Counted from the first letter of the stretch, positions 7,789 through 16,088 are shown. The stretch is 32,320 nt of DNA from Gallionella sp. (GCA_013044075.1 JABEVG010000050.1:1-32320), one strand, 5' to 3'. Numbers and translations are program-made. The notes: generated by a model from the letters alone, not told the origin.

Positions 7789-7818
7789 GGCGCGCCTTTA
7801 TAACTGATGCCGGCGCGC
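7789..7818. other. GC-rich inverted repeat between flgA and the flgM promoter
   Basis: GCGCGCC (7790-7796) and GGCGCGC (7812-7818) form a 7-bp stem around a 15-base loop; the left arm sits within GGCGCGCC. It lies 21 bases past the flgA stop in the direction of transcription and directly upstream of the flgM -35 element. No T-run follows, so it may be a weak or Rho-assisted end for flgA or a protein site; the role is unknown. Confidence 0.35.
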
Positions 7819-7839
7819 AGCACAACCGCAGCTTTGCCA

Positions 7840-8526
7840 TTAGGGCGCGACTTCGACCACGCCGCCTGCCCTGGCCAGGCCGCCTACCACGCCGCCGCTC
7901 TCTTTCCTGACTTTGACGTACTGCCCCTCGCTGGCATTGTTCAACGCCACGCCGCCGCTGCGGACGCTGAACCCGCCGCCTTGCACGATCAGCTGTGCGG
8001 TCTGTCCCTGCACGATGGTGAACGGGGCACGCAGCATGTCTTCGCGCAGCACCTGTCCGGCACCGACGCTGTACCGCAACACTTTACCCAGTACTTGTTT
8101 GCTGTCGGTCATGCCGCCGGTCTGGCTGATCTCCATGGTTTGGCTGGTGATGTCCTCGTCGCGCAGCACATGTCCGGCGGGTAGTTGCCGCACATTGATC
8201 AGCAGACCGACAGTGATCTTGACACTCACCGGTACGAAGATCGACCAGCCATGTGCTTCGGCACAGCGTACGCCGACCGAGGTCTTGCCCAGCAACTGGC
8301 TTCCCACCGGCAGAAAGGCCTCCAGCTTCGAGCAGGCGGGCAGGAAGATGCGTTGGTCTATCTCTTCCACCTGAAACTTTGCAGTGCCGGGCAAGGCGGC
8401 AGTCTGCTGCCGCACGAACGCGGTCACCGTGTCGTGCAGTATCTGGTGGTCTTGGGCGGCAGCCAGAGCCGCCGCGCTCTGCACCAACAGGCAAAAGATG
8501 AGGAATCGCTTTTTCATGCTGCACAT
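7840..8526 (-). CDS. flgA: P-ring assembly chaperone FlgA
   Basis: FlgA is a periplasmic chaperone that helps FlgI form the P ring. The 228-residue product begins with a signal peptide (basic MKKR, then FLIFCLLVQSAAALAAA). After it come the family's N-terminal domain with two cysteines (one in LPACSKLEAF, one in VGVRCAEAHGW) and the C-terminal SAF-type domain (VLRDEDI, then GKVLRYSVGAGQVLREDML). I prefer ATG 8526 (MCSMKKR) because GAGGG lies eight bases upstream; ATG 8517 (MKKR) is possible and the frame is open further upstream without FlgA character. It is divergent from flgB, which contains a small hairpin-forming palindrome over the ribosome site. Confidence 0.92.
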   Translation of the reverse strand: MCSMKKRFLIFCLLVQSAAALAAAQDHQILHDTVTAFVRQQTAALPGTAKFQVEEIDQRIFLPACSKLEAFLPVGSQLLGKTSVGVRCAEAHGWSIFVPVSVKITVGLLINVRQLPAGHVLRDEDITSQTMEISQTGGMTDSKQVLGKVLRYSVGAGQVLREDMLRAPFTIVQGQTAQLIVQGGGFSVRSGGVALNNASEGQYVKVRKESGGVVGGLARAGGVVEVAP

Positions 8527-8534
8527 TGTGCCTG

Positions 8535-8548
8535 CCCTCGCGCGAGGG
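8535..8548. promoter_or_regulatory. 14-bp palindrome covering the flgA ribosome-binding site
   Basis: CCCTCGCGCGAGGG is a perfect palindrome. In the flgA transcript it can fold into a 5-bp GC-rich stem with a GCGC loop, and its 3' arm (GAGGG) is the only good Shine-Dalgarno for ATG 8526, eight bases away. It could instead be a dimeric regulator site in the flgA/flgB divergent region. Structure is seen; function is inference. Confidence 0.4.
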
Positions 8549-8656
8549 AGAGGCCGGAATTGAAGCAGAAATCCGTGCTTATTCGGCAGATAAAAATTAT
8601 TTGCGCGTCTTAGTATGCACATCAGGAAAGTGGCTGAAGTTGGAGAGGAGGGTGGG

Positions 8657-9061
8657 ATGATCAATAAATTGGATGATCAATTGCGATTGCAGCAGACGGC
8701 GTTGAATTTGCGGTCCGCGCGTCAGGAGTTACTGTCTTCCAATATCGCGAACGCCGATACGCCGAACTATAAAGCCAGAGATATCGATTTCGCCAGTGCT
8801 TTGCAAAATGCCGTGTCCGGTGTCGCGGCAAAGTTGCCGGCAGCGCAGACTTCACCCGCGCATCTGGCGGGGAATACCGGCGGTTCTGTCATGGGTGCGC
8901 CGGTCATGTACCGCAGACCGTTGCAGCCCAGCGCGGACGGCAACACCGTGGACATGGATGTCGAGCGCGCGCAGTTTGCCGACAACGCGCTGCGTTACGA
9001 AACGAGCGTGCGATTCATTACTGACGATATCAAACAAATCATGCTTTCCATAACGGGGTAA
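8657..9061 (+). CDS. flgB: Flagellar proximal rod protein FlgB
   Basis: FlgB is one of the proximal rod proteins polymerised on FliE in the periplasm. The 134-residue product has the bacterial rod-protein N-terminal motif (SSNIANADTPNYKARDIDF near 28-46) and a C-terminal amphipathic heptad helix (NALRYETSVRFITDDIKQI). ATG 8657 is chosen over the upstream in-frame start at 8615 because it has a GGAGG ribosome site and gives the standard N-terminus MINKLDDQLRLQQTAL. It opens the flgBCDEFGHIJ operon; flgC begins three bases after its stop. I could not identify a defensible promoter in the 130-base divergent region with flgA. Confidence 0.95.
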   Translation: MINKLDDQLRLQQTALNLRSARQELLSSNIANADTPNYKARDIDFASALQNAVSGVAAKLPAAQTSPAHLAGNTGGSVMGAPVMYRRPLQPSADGNTVDMDVERAQFADNALRYETSVRFITDDIKQIMLSITG

Positions 9062-9064
9062 ATC

Positions 9065-9469
9065 ATGTCGCTATTCAATATCTTCAACGTGGCCGGTTCG
9101 GCGATGACAGCGCAGTCACAGCGTCTGAACGTCGTGGCGAGCAACATGGCGAATGCCGATAGCACGACCAGTGCGAACGGCCAGCCGTATCACGCCAAGC
9201 AGGTGGTATTCGGTGCGACTCCGGTCGGTGCCAGCGACGCGCAGGGCGTGAAGGTCCTGGCGGTGGTCGAGGACACCTCGCCGATGAAGATGGTGTACGA
9301 CCCCAAACATCCGATGGCGGATGCGCAGGGTTATGTTGCGATGCCCAACGTGAACGTGGTGGATGAGATGGTGAACATGATCTCCGCCTCGCGTGCTTAC
9401 CAAAACAACGTGGACGTATTAAACACCTCGAAGAATCTGTTGACGAAAACCCTGACCATCGGTCAATAA
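9065..9469 (+). CDS. flgC: Flagellar proximal rod protein FlgC
   Basis: FlgC is a proximal rod component, exported by the flagellar system without a cleaved signal. The 134-residue product starts [20 protein letters not shown] and carries the rod/hook N-terminal motif [14 protein letters not shown] near residues 20-33. The C-terminal D0 helix is also typical: [19 protein letters not shown] followed by [14 protein letters not shown]. Length is normal. It follows flgB after three bases and precedes flgD by 17, so all three are probably one transcript. Confidence 0.95.
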   Translation: MSLFNIFNVAGSAMTAQSQRLNVVASNMANADSTTSANGQPYHAKQVVFGATPVGASDAQGVKVLAVVEDTSPMKMVYDPKHPMADAQGYVAMPNVNVVDEMVNMISASRAYQNNVDVLNTSKNLLTKTLTIGQ

Positions 9470-9486
9470 CACGAAAGGAATCCATC

Positions 9487-10179
9487 ATGGTGAACCCTAT
9501 TCAAAGCAGCCCTGCATCATCGTTATTCAGCTCCATCAATACAGCCAACAATTCGGCAACCACCAGCACTTCCGCGGCCCCGACATCCATCGCCACCACA
9601 CAGGATACCTTCCTGAAGTTGCTGGTGACGCAGATGCAGAATCAGGATCCCATGAACCCGATGAACAACGCGCAGATCACCTCGCAGATGGCGCAGATGA
9701 GCACGGTGAATGGCATCAACCAGCTGAATACCACGCTGCAAGCGTTGAGCAGCAGCATGACCAGCAGCCAATCGATGCAAGCCGCTGCCATGATAGGTCA
9801 CGGTGTGATGACGCCGGGTAATACGGTCACGCTGGCCAATGGCAGCGGGATAGGCGGATTCAACCTGCCCCAATCCGCCAGCAATGTGCAAGTCGCCATC
9901 ACCGATGCGTCGGGTAATCCGGTCACGACTTTGCAGCTGGGCGCGATGGGGGCGGGCGTGCAAAATTGGCAATGGAACGGTATGGATTCTGCGGGCGCGC
10001 AGGTGCCTGCCGGCACGTATAACTTTAGCGTCACCGCGATGCAGGGGGCTAGCAATGTCGCTGCTACCGCCTTGACTTACGGGGTGGTGAATGGCGTGAC
10101 ACCCGGTGCCACCGGCACGAGTCTGAACGTCGGCGCGAACGGTTTGATCCCGCTCACGCAGGTGCAGCAGATCCTTTAA
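9487..10179 (+). CDS. flgD: Hook scaffolding (cap) protein FlgD
   Basis: FlgD caps the growing hook and guides FlgE polymerisation; it is discarded when the hook is complete. The 230-residue product has a Ser/Thr/Ala-rich N-terminus, the conserved FlgD N-terminal segment (DTFLKLLVTQMQNQDPMNPM near 37-56, followed by NAQITSQMAQMSTV), and a C-terminal FlgD-Ig-like region (VQNWQWNGMDSAGAQVPAG near 157-175). An AAAGGA ribosome site precedes ATG 9487. It lies between flgC and flgE as usual. Confidence 0.95.
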   Translation: MVNPIQSSPASSLFSSINTANNSATTSTSAAPTSIATTQDTFLKLLVTQMQNQDPMNPMNNAQITSQMAQMSTVNGINQLNTTLQALSSSMTSSQSMQAAAMIGHGVMTPGNTVTLANGSGIGGFNLPQSASNVQVAITDASGNPVTTLQLGAMGAGVQNWQWNGMDSAGAQVPAGTYNFSVTAMQGASNVAATALTYGVVNGVTPGATGTSLNVGANGLIPLTQVQQIL

Positions 10180-10213
10180 GGGACAGCGGTATTTTTTAAG
10201 ATAGGCAGTAAAC

Positions 10214-10269
10214 GAACCAACCAACCCCGCAAGGGATACATCGCCAGCAATTCAACCATCGTTTGGTTC
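10214..10269 (+). other. Possible 5' leader pairing upstream of flgE
   Basis: In the 112-base flgD-flgE gap, GAACCAA (10214-10220) is complementary to TTGGTTC (10263-10269), and AACCA (10254-10258) can instead pair with TGGTT (10264-10268). The two foldings exclude each other and lie 10-20 bases ahead of the flgE ribosome site (AAGGAG). Short stems; may be chance. Confidence 0.25.
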
Positions 10270-10291
10270 TGGTGTAACTAAGGAGATCATC

Positions 10292-11743
10292 ATGTCATTT
10301 CAGCAAGGTCTAAGTGGATTGAGTGCGGCAGCTACGAATCTGGATGTGATAGGCAACAACGTGGCGAATGCGAACACGGTCGGTTTCAAAGGATCGACCG
10401 TACAGTTCGCCGACGTGTACGCCAACAGTCTGGCGGGTGCATCCGGCGGGTCGGGTTCCGGAGGTGGGGCACAGGCCGGGACCGGCGCGACGGTCGGCGC
10501 AGTCGCGCAGCAGTTCGGACAAGGGACGATCACCACTACCAACAATTCCATGGATATTGCGATCAATGGCAACGGATTCTTCCGTATGAGCAACAACGGC
10601 GCGATCACCTATACCCGGAACGGACAGTTCCATCTGGATCAAAATGGCTTCATGGTCGATAACAGCGGCAATCAATTGACCGGCTATAAAGTCAGTCCGG
10701 GCGGAACGATCATTACTTCGTCGCCGGGGCCTTTGCAGATTCCATCAACCCCCTTGCCACCCCAGCCGACCGCGAATGTGACGGCCGGAGTGAGTCTGAG
10801 TGCCAGTGCGACTGCACCCGCCACGGCGGTGTTTAATCCGGCCGATCCGACTTCTTACAACAATTCGACCTCCACCTCGGTGTTCGACAGCTTGGGCAAC
10901 AGCCATGTGGCGGCCCTGTATTTCCAACGGCAAGCACTTCCCCTCGGCCCCTTGGGTGCTGCGACAGTGACAGCCGGTTCGACAGCGATGGCCTTGGGTT
11001 CGACAGCCGGTCTGGCCGCCGGGAACACGCTGACTGTGAATGGTGTGACCTACACGATCAGTGCCGTTACCAGTCCGACCTCGCTCACCGTGAGCCAGCC
11101 AGCCGCCGCGAATTTTACCGGTGCGCCTACGTCTACCAACGCACCCTCTTCGAGCTGGAATACCTTTTTGACCGTGGACGGGGCACCCGTTCCTTCACCC
11201 ACCGCCGCGATGAGCGTGATGACGTTCAATACCAACGGGACACTGGCCACGCCAACCGGTCCAGTCCCTTCGGCCTCATTTACTCCCGCCGGGGCTGCTG
11301 CGCAGACATTGACATTCAACTTTGCAGGCTCGACCCAGTTCGGCACGTCCTTCGGCGTCAATACCCTGGCGCAGGATGGTTATGCCACCGGACAGTTGAA
11401 CGGCATCAATACCAATGCGGATGGCACCATCGTGGGGAAATATACCAATGGACAAACCAAGAATCTGGGACAGGTAGTGCTGGCCAGTTTCAGTAATCCT
11501 GAGGGCTTGCAGTCCATGAGCAACAACCAATGGGCGCAGTCCGGCACGTCGGGCGTGCCGCTGGTCGGCTCGCCGACCTCCGCCAGCCTGGGTACCTTGC
11601 AATCGGGAGCGGTAGAAAACTCCAACGTCGATCTCACGGCCGCGTTGGTGGACATGATCACCGCGCAGCGCACTTACCAGGCCAATGCGCAGTCGATCAA
11701 GACCCAGGATCAAATGATGCAAACGATGATCAACTTGAGGTAG
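10292..11743 (+). CDS. flgE: Flagellar hook protein FlgE
   Basis: FlgE builds the hook, the universal joint between rod and filament. The 483-residue product is somewhat longer than many FlgE proteins. It has the D0 N-terminus (SFQQGLSGLSAAATNLDVIG, then NNVANANTVGFKGST), the FlgE/F/G core with NGNGFFRMSNNGAITYTRNG near 90-109, and the C-terminal D0 helix (SNVDLTAALVDMITAQRTYQ). Residues about 225-273 look like an inserted beta module (T-L-T-V-N-G-V-T-Y-T-I-S pattern) in the surface-exposed middle. A strong AAGGAG ribosome site sits ahead of ATG 10292. Its stop codon directly abuts a tandem heptamer repeat. Confidence 0.96.
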   Translation: MSFQQGLSGLSAAATNLDVIGNNVANANTVGFKGSTVQFADVYANSLAGASGGSGSGGGAQAGTGATVGAVAQQFGQGTITTTNNSMDIAINGNGFFRMSNNGAITYTRNGQFHLDQNGFMVDNSGNQLTGYKVSPGGTIITSSPGPLQIPSTPLPPQPTANVTAGVSLSASATAPATAVFNPADPTSYNNSTSTSVFDSLGNSHVAALYFQRQALPLGPLGAATVTAGSTAMALGSTAGLAAGNTLTVNGVTYTISAVTSPTSLTVSQPAAANFTGAPTSTNAPSSSWNTFLTVDGAPVPSPTAAMSVMTFNTNGTLATPTGPVPSASFTPAGAAAQTLTFNFAGSTQFGTSFGVNTLAQDGYATGQLNGINTNADGTIVGKYTNGQTKNLGQVVLASFSNPEGLQSMSNNQWAQSGTSGVPLVGSPTSASLGTLQSGAVENSNVDLTAALVDMITAQRTYQANAQSIKTQDQMMQTMINLR

Positions 11744-11785
11744 TAGGAAGTAGGAAGTAGGAAGTAGGAAGTAGGAAGTAGGAAG
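11744..11785 (+). repeat. Six tandem copies of the heptamer TAGGAAG
   Basis: Starting at the base after the flgE stop there are six perfect copies of TAGGAAG (42 bases), placed between flgE and flgF. Because 7 is not a multiple of 3, the TAG occurs in all three frames. Each unit also contains AGGAAG, which resembles a ribosome-binding sequence. Such repeats can change copy number by slippage; here this would alter spacing in the transcript, not a reading frame. Confidence 0.95.
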
Positions 11786-11832
11786 AGTGGTTGCGCTCAC
11801 CGCTTACCGACTTACATATCGAGGAGGGTGTC

Positions 11833-12573
11833 ATGGACAGACTGATCTATACCGCAATGACGGGTGCTTCGCAGGTGCTGCAGCAACAGGCGGCAGTGGC
11901 CGAGAATCTGGCCAATGCGAACACGACGGGTTTTCGGGCGGAACTGGATACTTTCCGCGCGGTGCCTATCGTGGGTGAAGGGCTGGCAACACGCACATTC
12001 GTGGTGGATTCGACGTCTGGCGCAGATTTCACGCCGGGGGTGTTGCACCAGACTGGTCGGACTTTCGATGTGGCGGTGCAAGGCAAAGGCTGGCTTGCCG
12101 TGCGGACACGGGATGGCAAGGAAGCCTACACGCGCAACGGCAACCTGCAAGTCTCGGCGGGCGGCGTGTTGCAGACGGGTAGTGGGTTGAATGTGGTCGG
12201 TGAGAGCGGTCCGCTTACGATTCCGCCCGGTACCGATGTGACCATCGCCAAAGACGGGACGATCTCCACTGTGCCCAGCGGTTCTCAACCCGCCTCGGTC
12301 GTGATCGTGGGGCGGATGAAACTGGTGAATCCGCCCGACCAGCAACTCGATCGCGGTGCCGACGGGATGTTTCGCCTCAAGACTGGCAAGGCTGCAAGCG
12401 CGGATGCCAAAGTGGGTATCGTGTCCGGCAGTCTTGAGGACAGCAATGTGAATCCCGTGGAAGCGATGGTGAATATGATTTCGCTGTCCCGGAAATTCGA
12501 TATGCAGATGAAGATGCTGCAAACCGCAGACACCAATGCGCAGCAAGCCACCCAGATTCTCAATGTGGCGTAA
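11833..12573 (+). CDS. flgF: Flagellar proximal rod protein FlgF
   Basis: FlgF is a proximal rod protein of the FlgE/F/G family. The 246-residue product begins MDRLIYTAMTGASQVLQQQA, has the rod motif ENLANANTTGFRAELD near 26-41, the core segment VAVQGKGWLAVRTRDGKEAY near 81-100, and ends with a D0 helix (SNVNPVEAMVNMISLSRKFD, then a short tail). ATG 11833 is chosen over the upstream in-frame TTG at 11791 because GAGGAGG lies just before it and the product then starts as expected. It follows the heptamer repeat and precedes flgG by 18 bases. Confidence 0.95.
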   Translation: MDRLIYTAMTGASQVLQQQAAVAENLANANTTGFRAELDTFRAVPIVGEGLATRTFVVDSTSGADFTPGVLHQTGRTFDVAVQGKGWLAVRTRDGKEAYTRNGNLQVSAGGVLQTGSGLNVVGESGPLTIPPGTDVTIAKDGTISTVPSGSQPASVVIVGRMKLVNPPDQQLDRGADGMFRLKTGKAASADAKVGIVSGSLEDSNVNPVEAMVNMISLSRKFDMQMKMLQTADTNAQQATQILNVA

Positions 12574-12591
12574 CTTTGAAAGGTCAGGATC

Positions 12592-13374
12592 ATGATACGT
12601 TCTCTATGGATCGCAAAAACCGGTCTGGATGCCCAGCAGACCCAGATGGATGTGGTGGCCAATAATCTGGCCAACGTCAGTACCAATGGTTTCAAACGGT
12701 CGCGCGCGGTGTTCGAGGATCTGTTGTATCAGACCATACGCCAACCGGGTGCGCAGTCTACGCAGCAAACCCAGCTGCCGTCGGGTTTGCAGCTCGGCAC
12801 CGGGGTACGCCCTGTGGCGGTCGAGCGGATTCATACCCAGGGCAACCTTCAGTTGACGGGTAACCCGCTGGACGTGGCGATCCAGGGGGCGGGATTCTTT
12901 CAGATCCTCATGCCGGACGGCACTCTTGCCTATACCAGAGACGGTTCATTTCAAACAGACAACCAGGGCAACCTGGTTAACGCCAGCGGCTACCCCGTGC
13001 AGCCGGCGATTGCCATTCCGGTCAACTCCACCAGCGTGACGATCGGGCGCGATGGCACGGTTTCGGTCACGCAACAGGGCGTGTTCACAGCGGTGCAGGT
13101 CGGCAGCTTGCAGCTCGCGACCTTCATCAACCCGACCGGCTTGCAGAGCATAGGCTCCAATCTTTATCAGGAAACTTCTTCTTCCGGCACACCCAGCGTC
13201 ATGGTGCCGGGTACCACCGGTGCCGGGACCCTGAATCAAACCTATGTGGAGACCTCGAACGTGAACGTGGTGGAAGAAATGGTGAACATGATACAAACGC
13301 AACGCGCCTACGAGATCAATTCCAAAGCGGTCACGGCTTCGGATCAGATGTTGCAGAAGCTGACGCAGATGTGA
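12592..13374 (+). CDS. flgG: Flagellar distal rod protein FlgG
   Basis: FlgG forms the distal rod, the drive shaft through the P and L rings. The product is 260 residues, the standard length. It starts [20 protein letters not shown], followed by the highly conserved [20 protein letters not shown] near 21-40. The core has [20 protein letters not shown], and the C-terminus reads [20 protein letters not shown]. An AAAGG ribosome site precedes the ATG. The stop codon region overlaps a possible GTG start for flgH, but the better flgH ATG is 12 bases downstream. Confidence 0.97.
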   Translation: MIRSLWIAKTGLDAQQTQMDVVANNLANVSTNGFKRSRAVFEDLLYQTIRQPGAQSTQQTQLPSGLQLGTGVRPVAVERIHTQGNLQLTGNPLDVAIQGAGFFQILMPDGTLAYTRDGSFQTDNQGNLVNASGYPVQPAIAIPVNSTSVTIGRDGTVSVTQQGVFTAVQVGSLQLATFINPTGLQSIGSNLYQETSSSGTPSVMVPGTTGAGTLNQTYVETSNVNVVEEMVNMIQTQRAYEINSKAVTASDQMLQKLTQM

Positions 13375-13385
13375 GGAGCAACGCG

Positions 13386-14066
13386 ATGTCAGATATGGTT
13401 AAACAGGTTCTGCTGGGTGCGCTGGTGGTGTTGGCAGGGTGTTCCATGACGCCGCCTACCCGTATCCAGCAACCGATGAGCGCGAAGCCGCCCGCCAAGA
13501 TATTGGCCGCAACGTCGGATGGCGGGATTTTTCATGCGGGCGTGAATGAACGGCCGCTGTTCGAGGATCAACGCGCGCGCAATGTCGGCGACATCCTGAC
13601 CATCAGCCTGGTGGAACAGACCAGCGGAAGCAGACAAGCCAGCGGCGGTACGACCAGTGCGAGCAGTGCCAATTCGAGTACGCCCAGCATCACCAGGGGA
13701 GCCGCCTCGCTGCTCAATCCGTTCTCCATCAACGGCAACAGCAAAAACAGTTCGGCGAATACCGGGGTGGGCGCGGCGACGGAGAGCTTGACCGGCACGA
13801 TCACGGTGACCGTGATCGAAGTGCTGGAAAATGGCAATCTGCTGGTCAGCGGAGAGAAACAGGTCGCCTTGAATCAGAGCGATGAATTCATCCGTTTCTC
13901 GGGTGTGGTGAACCCGGTCACGATCAACAACAATGTCGTGCTGTCCACCCAGGTCGCCGATGTGCATCTGGAATTCAAGAACGCGGGTGCGATGAGTGAA
14001 GTGATGAACGATACGAGGAGTCTGGGATTCCTCGGACGATTCTTCAAGTCGGTGTTGCCGTTCTAG
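13386..14066 (+). CDS. flgH: Flagellar L-ring lipoprotein FlgH
   Basis: FlgH is the outer-membrane lipoprotein that forms the L ring bushing. From ATG 13386 the product has 226 residues with a lipoprotein signal (QVLLGALVVLAGC, lipobox L-A-G-C with Cys19 as the acylated residue). The mature part has the family segments NVGDILTISLVEQTSG, a Ser/Asn-rich middle, VTVIEVLENGNLLVSGEKQV and the C-terminus LGFLGRFFKSVLPF. GAGGAG seven bases upstream decides for ATG 13386 over the GTG at 13371 that overlaps flgG. Its presence confirms an outer membrane. Confidence 0.95.
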   Translation: MSDMVKQVLLGALVVLAGCSMTPPTRIQQPMSAKPPAKILAATSDGGIFHAGVNERPLFEDQRARNVGDILTISLVEQTSGSRQASGGTTSASSANSSTPSITRGAASLLNPFSINGNSKNSSANTGVGAATESLTGTITVTVIEVLENGNLLVSGEKQVALNQSDEFIRFSGVVNPVTINNNVVLSTQVADVHLEFKNAGAMSEVMNDTRSLGFLGRFFKSVLPF

Positions 14067-14077
14067 TGAGGTATACG

Positions 14078-15175
14078 ATGAAACAGATTGTCCTGCTGCT
14101 GCTCTTGCTGGTGCTTCCGTTCGGCGCGTCGGCCGATCGTATCAAGGATATTGCCAGTATTCAGGGGGTGCGTGACAACCAGCTGATCGGTTATGGTCTG
14201 GTGGTGGGGCTGGATGGCAGCGGCGACTTGACCATGCAAACCCCGTTCACGGTGCAGAGTGTCATGAGCATGCTGACCCAGATGGGCGTGAATCTGCCGC
14301 CGAGTGCCAGCACCACGATGCAGCTCAAGAATGTCGCGGCGGTGATGGTGACGGCCATGCTGCCCCCGTTCGCCAAACCCGGCCAGACCCTGGATGTGAC
14401 GGCATCCTCGCTCGGTACCGCCAAGAGTCTGAGCGGCGGTACCTTGTTGATGACCCCCTTGAAAGGTGCGGACGGGCAGGTCTATGCGATGGCACAGGGT
14501 AACGTGCTGGTCGGCGGGGTGGGCGCATCATCCGGCGGCGCGTCGGTACAGGTGAATCATCTGAGCGTGGGTCGATTGCCTTCCGGTGCGACGGTGGAAC
14601 GCGCGGTGTCCACCCTGCTGGGACAGGGGGATTTTATTCATCTGGAATTAAAGTCCAATGATTTCACCACGGCCGCGCGCATTGTCGATGTCATCAATGC
14701 GCGTATCGCTCCGGACACCGCGTCGGCACAGGATGGCCGGCTCATCGAGGTGCGCGCGCCCGCAGGTGCGCAGCGCGTGGCCTTCATTTCCAGGATCGAG
14801 AATCTGGAAGTGGATCCCGCACAGGGCATCGCCAAGGTGACCATCAACGCCCGAACGGGATCGGTCGTGATGAACCAGGCGGTGACGCTGGATACCTGCG
14901 CCGTCGCGCACGGGAACCTGACGGTGGTGATCAATACCGATAGCAGCGTGAGTCAGCCGAATGCCCTCTCCGACGGCAAGACGGTGCAGGTCGACAAGAC
15001 GACGATAGACGTGAAATCGGACAAAGGCGGTCTGGTACAGCTTCCCAAAGGGGTGTCCCTGAGTGAAGTGGTCAAGGCATTGAATTCGATCGGCGCGACC
15101 CCGCAGGATCTGCTGGCAATCCTGCAAGCCATGAAATCATCGGGCGCGTTGCATGCGGAATTGGAGATCATCTAG
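14078..15175 (+). CDS. flgI: Flagellar P-ring protein FlgI
   Basis: FlgI assembles into the P ring in the peptidoglycan layer with FlgA's help. The 365-residue product has a Sec signal peptide (MKQIVLLLLLLVLPFGASA). The mature start is the conserved ADRIKDIASIQGVRDNQLIG, followed by GYGLVVGLDGSGD and, later, the internal LLMTPLKGADGQVYAMAQG. Length is standard. ATG 14078 has GAGG ahead; the GTG at 14066 that overlaps the flgH stop would only add four residues before the signal. flgJ starts on the last base of the flgI stop codon. Confidence 0.96.
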   Translation: MKQIVLLLLLLVLPFGASADRIKDIASIQGVRDNQLIGYGLVVGLDGSGDLTMQTPFTVQSVMSMLTQMGVNLPPSASTTMQLKNVAAVMVTAMLPPFAKPGQTLDVTASSLGTAKSLSGGTLLMTPLKGADGQVYAMAQGNVLVGGVGASSGGASVQVNHLSVGRLPSGATVERAVSTLLGQGDFIHLELKSNDFTTAARIVDVINARIAPDTASAQDGRLIEVRAPAGAQRVAFISRIENLEVDPAQGIAKVTINARTGSVVMNQAVTLDTCAVAHGNLTVVINTDSSVSQPNALSDGKTVQVDKTTIDVKSDKGGLVQLPKGVSLSEVVKALNSIGATPQDLLAILQAMKSSGALHAELEII

Positions 15176-16050
15176 TGAGCGCGCCGTTGGACATCACAAC
15201 GACCGGTGGTCTGGCACTGGACTCGCAGTCGCTGGCATCGTTGCGCGTGCAAGCCAAACAGTCTCCGGACAAAGCACTCAAAGCGGCCGCGCAGCAGTTC
15301 GAATCGGTGTTCCTGAACATGATGCTCAAGAGCATGCGCGAGGCGACGCCGCAGGGCGGCCTGTTCGATAACGAACAAACCAAGATGTTCACCGGGATGC
15401 TGGATCAGCAGCTCGCGCAGAACATCTCCAACAAGGGTATCGGCCTGGCCGACATCATGGTCAAACAGCTCGGCCGTACTCTGGGCAATGCCGCCCCCGC
15501 CGCCCCTGCTGTCAGCACGAACCTGCCCGCAGGCAAGCGGACATCGTTGCCAGCGGGTGCGATGAACGCGGTTCCGTCTGCCTATAACGCGAAGTTTCAG
15601 CAGGATTTTGTCGATCGTATGTTGCCGAGTGCATTGCAGGCCGGGCAGCTGACAGGTGTCCCGCCGCAACTGATGATGGGGCAGGCGGCCCTGGAAAGCG
15701 GTTGGGGCAAACATGAGATACGCATGGCGGACGGCAGCAACAGCTACAACCTGTTCGGCATCAAGGCGGGTGCGGGGTGGACGGGCAAGGTCGCCCAGGT
15801 GACGACCACCGAATACCAGAATGGCGTGCCGACCAAGCAGGTTGCAAGTTTCCGTGCCTACAGCTCCTATGACCAGGCGTTCCGCGATTACGCACAGATG
15901 TTGAGCAGCAACCCGCGCTATGCGCCGGTGTTGCAGCAGGGCGGCAATGCGGCGGGGATGGCACAGGCGATACAACAGGCCGGTTACGCCACGGATCCGA
16001 ACTATGCCGACAAGCTGGTGCAGGTGATGGGAAAACTGAATATATCCTGA
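15175..16050 (+). CDS. flgJ: Rod-cap / peptidoglycan hydrolase FlgJ (two-domain)
   Basis: FlgJ caps the rod and its C-terminal muramidase domain opens the peptidoglycan for it. The product is 291 residues, translated from a GTG that shares its first base with the flgI stop. The N-terminal rod-binding domain has KALKAAAQQFESVFLNMMLK near 33-52 and TGMLDQQLAQNIS. After an Ala/Pro linker (about 105-130) comes a glucosaminidase-type domain with LMMGQAALESGWGKHEI, where E174 is the expected catalytic acid, and SYNLFGIKAG. The presence of both domains is typical of beta- and gammaproteobacteria. It ends the flgB operon; flgK has its own promoter. Confidence 0.95.
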   Translation: MSAPLDITTTGGLALDSQSLASLRVQAKQSPDKALKAAAQQFESVFLNMMLKSMREATPQGGLFDNEQTKMFTGMLDQQLAQNISNKGIGLADIMVKQLGRTLGNAAPAAPAVSTNLPAGKRTSLPAGAMNAVPSAYNAKFQQDFVDRMLPSALQAGQLTGVPPQLMMGQAALESGWGKHEIRMADGSNSYNLFGIKAGAGWTGKVAQVTTTEYQNGVPTKQVASFRAYSSYDQAFRDYAQMLSSNPRYAPVLQQGGNAAGMAQAIQQAGYATDPNYADKLVQVMGKLNIS

Positions 16051-16088
16051 TAGTCCCGGTGAGCGACGTTCAGGTTAAAGGGCGTCTC

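Noticed and set aside
8560-8600. Sigma-54-like AAGCACG...TGC on the minus strand upstream of flgA
   Set aside because: Spacing is one base too long and the -24 GG is missing.
11744-11785. Heptamer array as a CRISPR array or phase-variable coding tract
   Set aside because: There are no spacers, and it lies outside any reading frame between flgE and flgF, so it cannot shift a coding frame.
15172-15975. Minus-strand open frame opposite flgJ
   Set aside because: It is fully covered by a flgJ with an intact muramidase motif and has no ribosome site or known domain.
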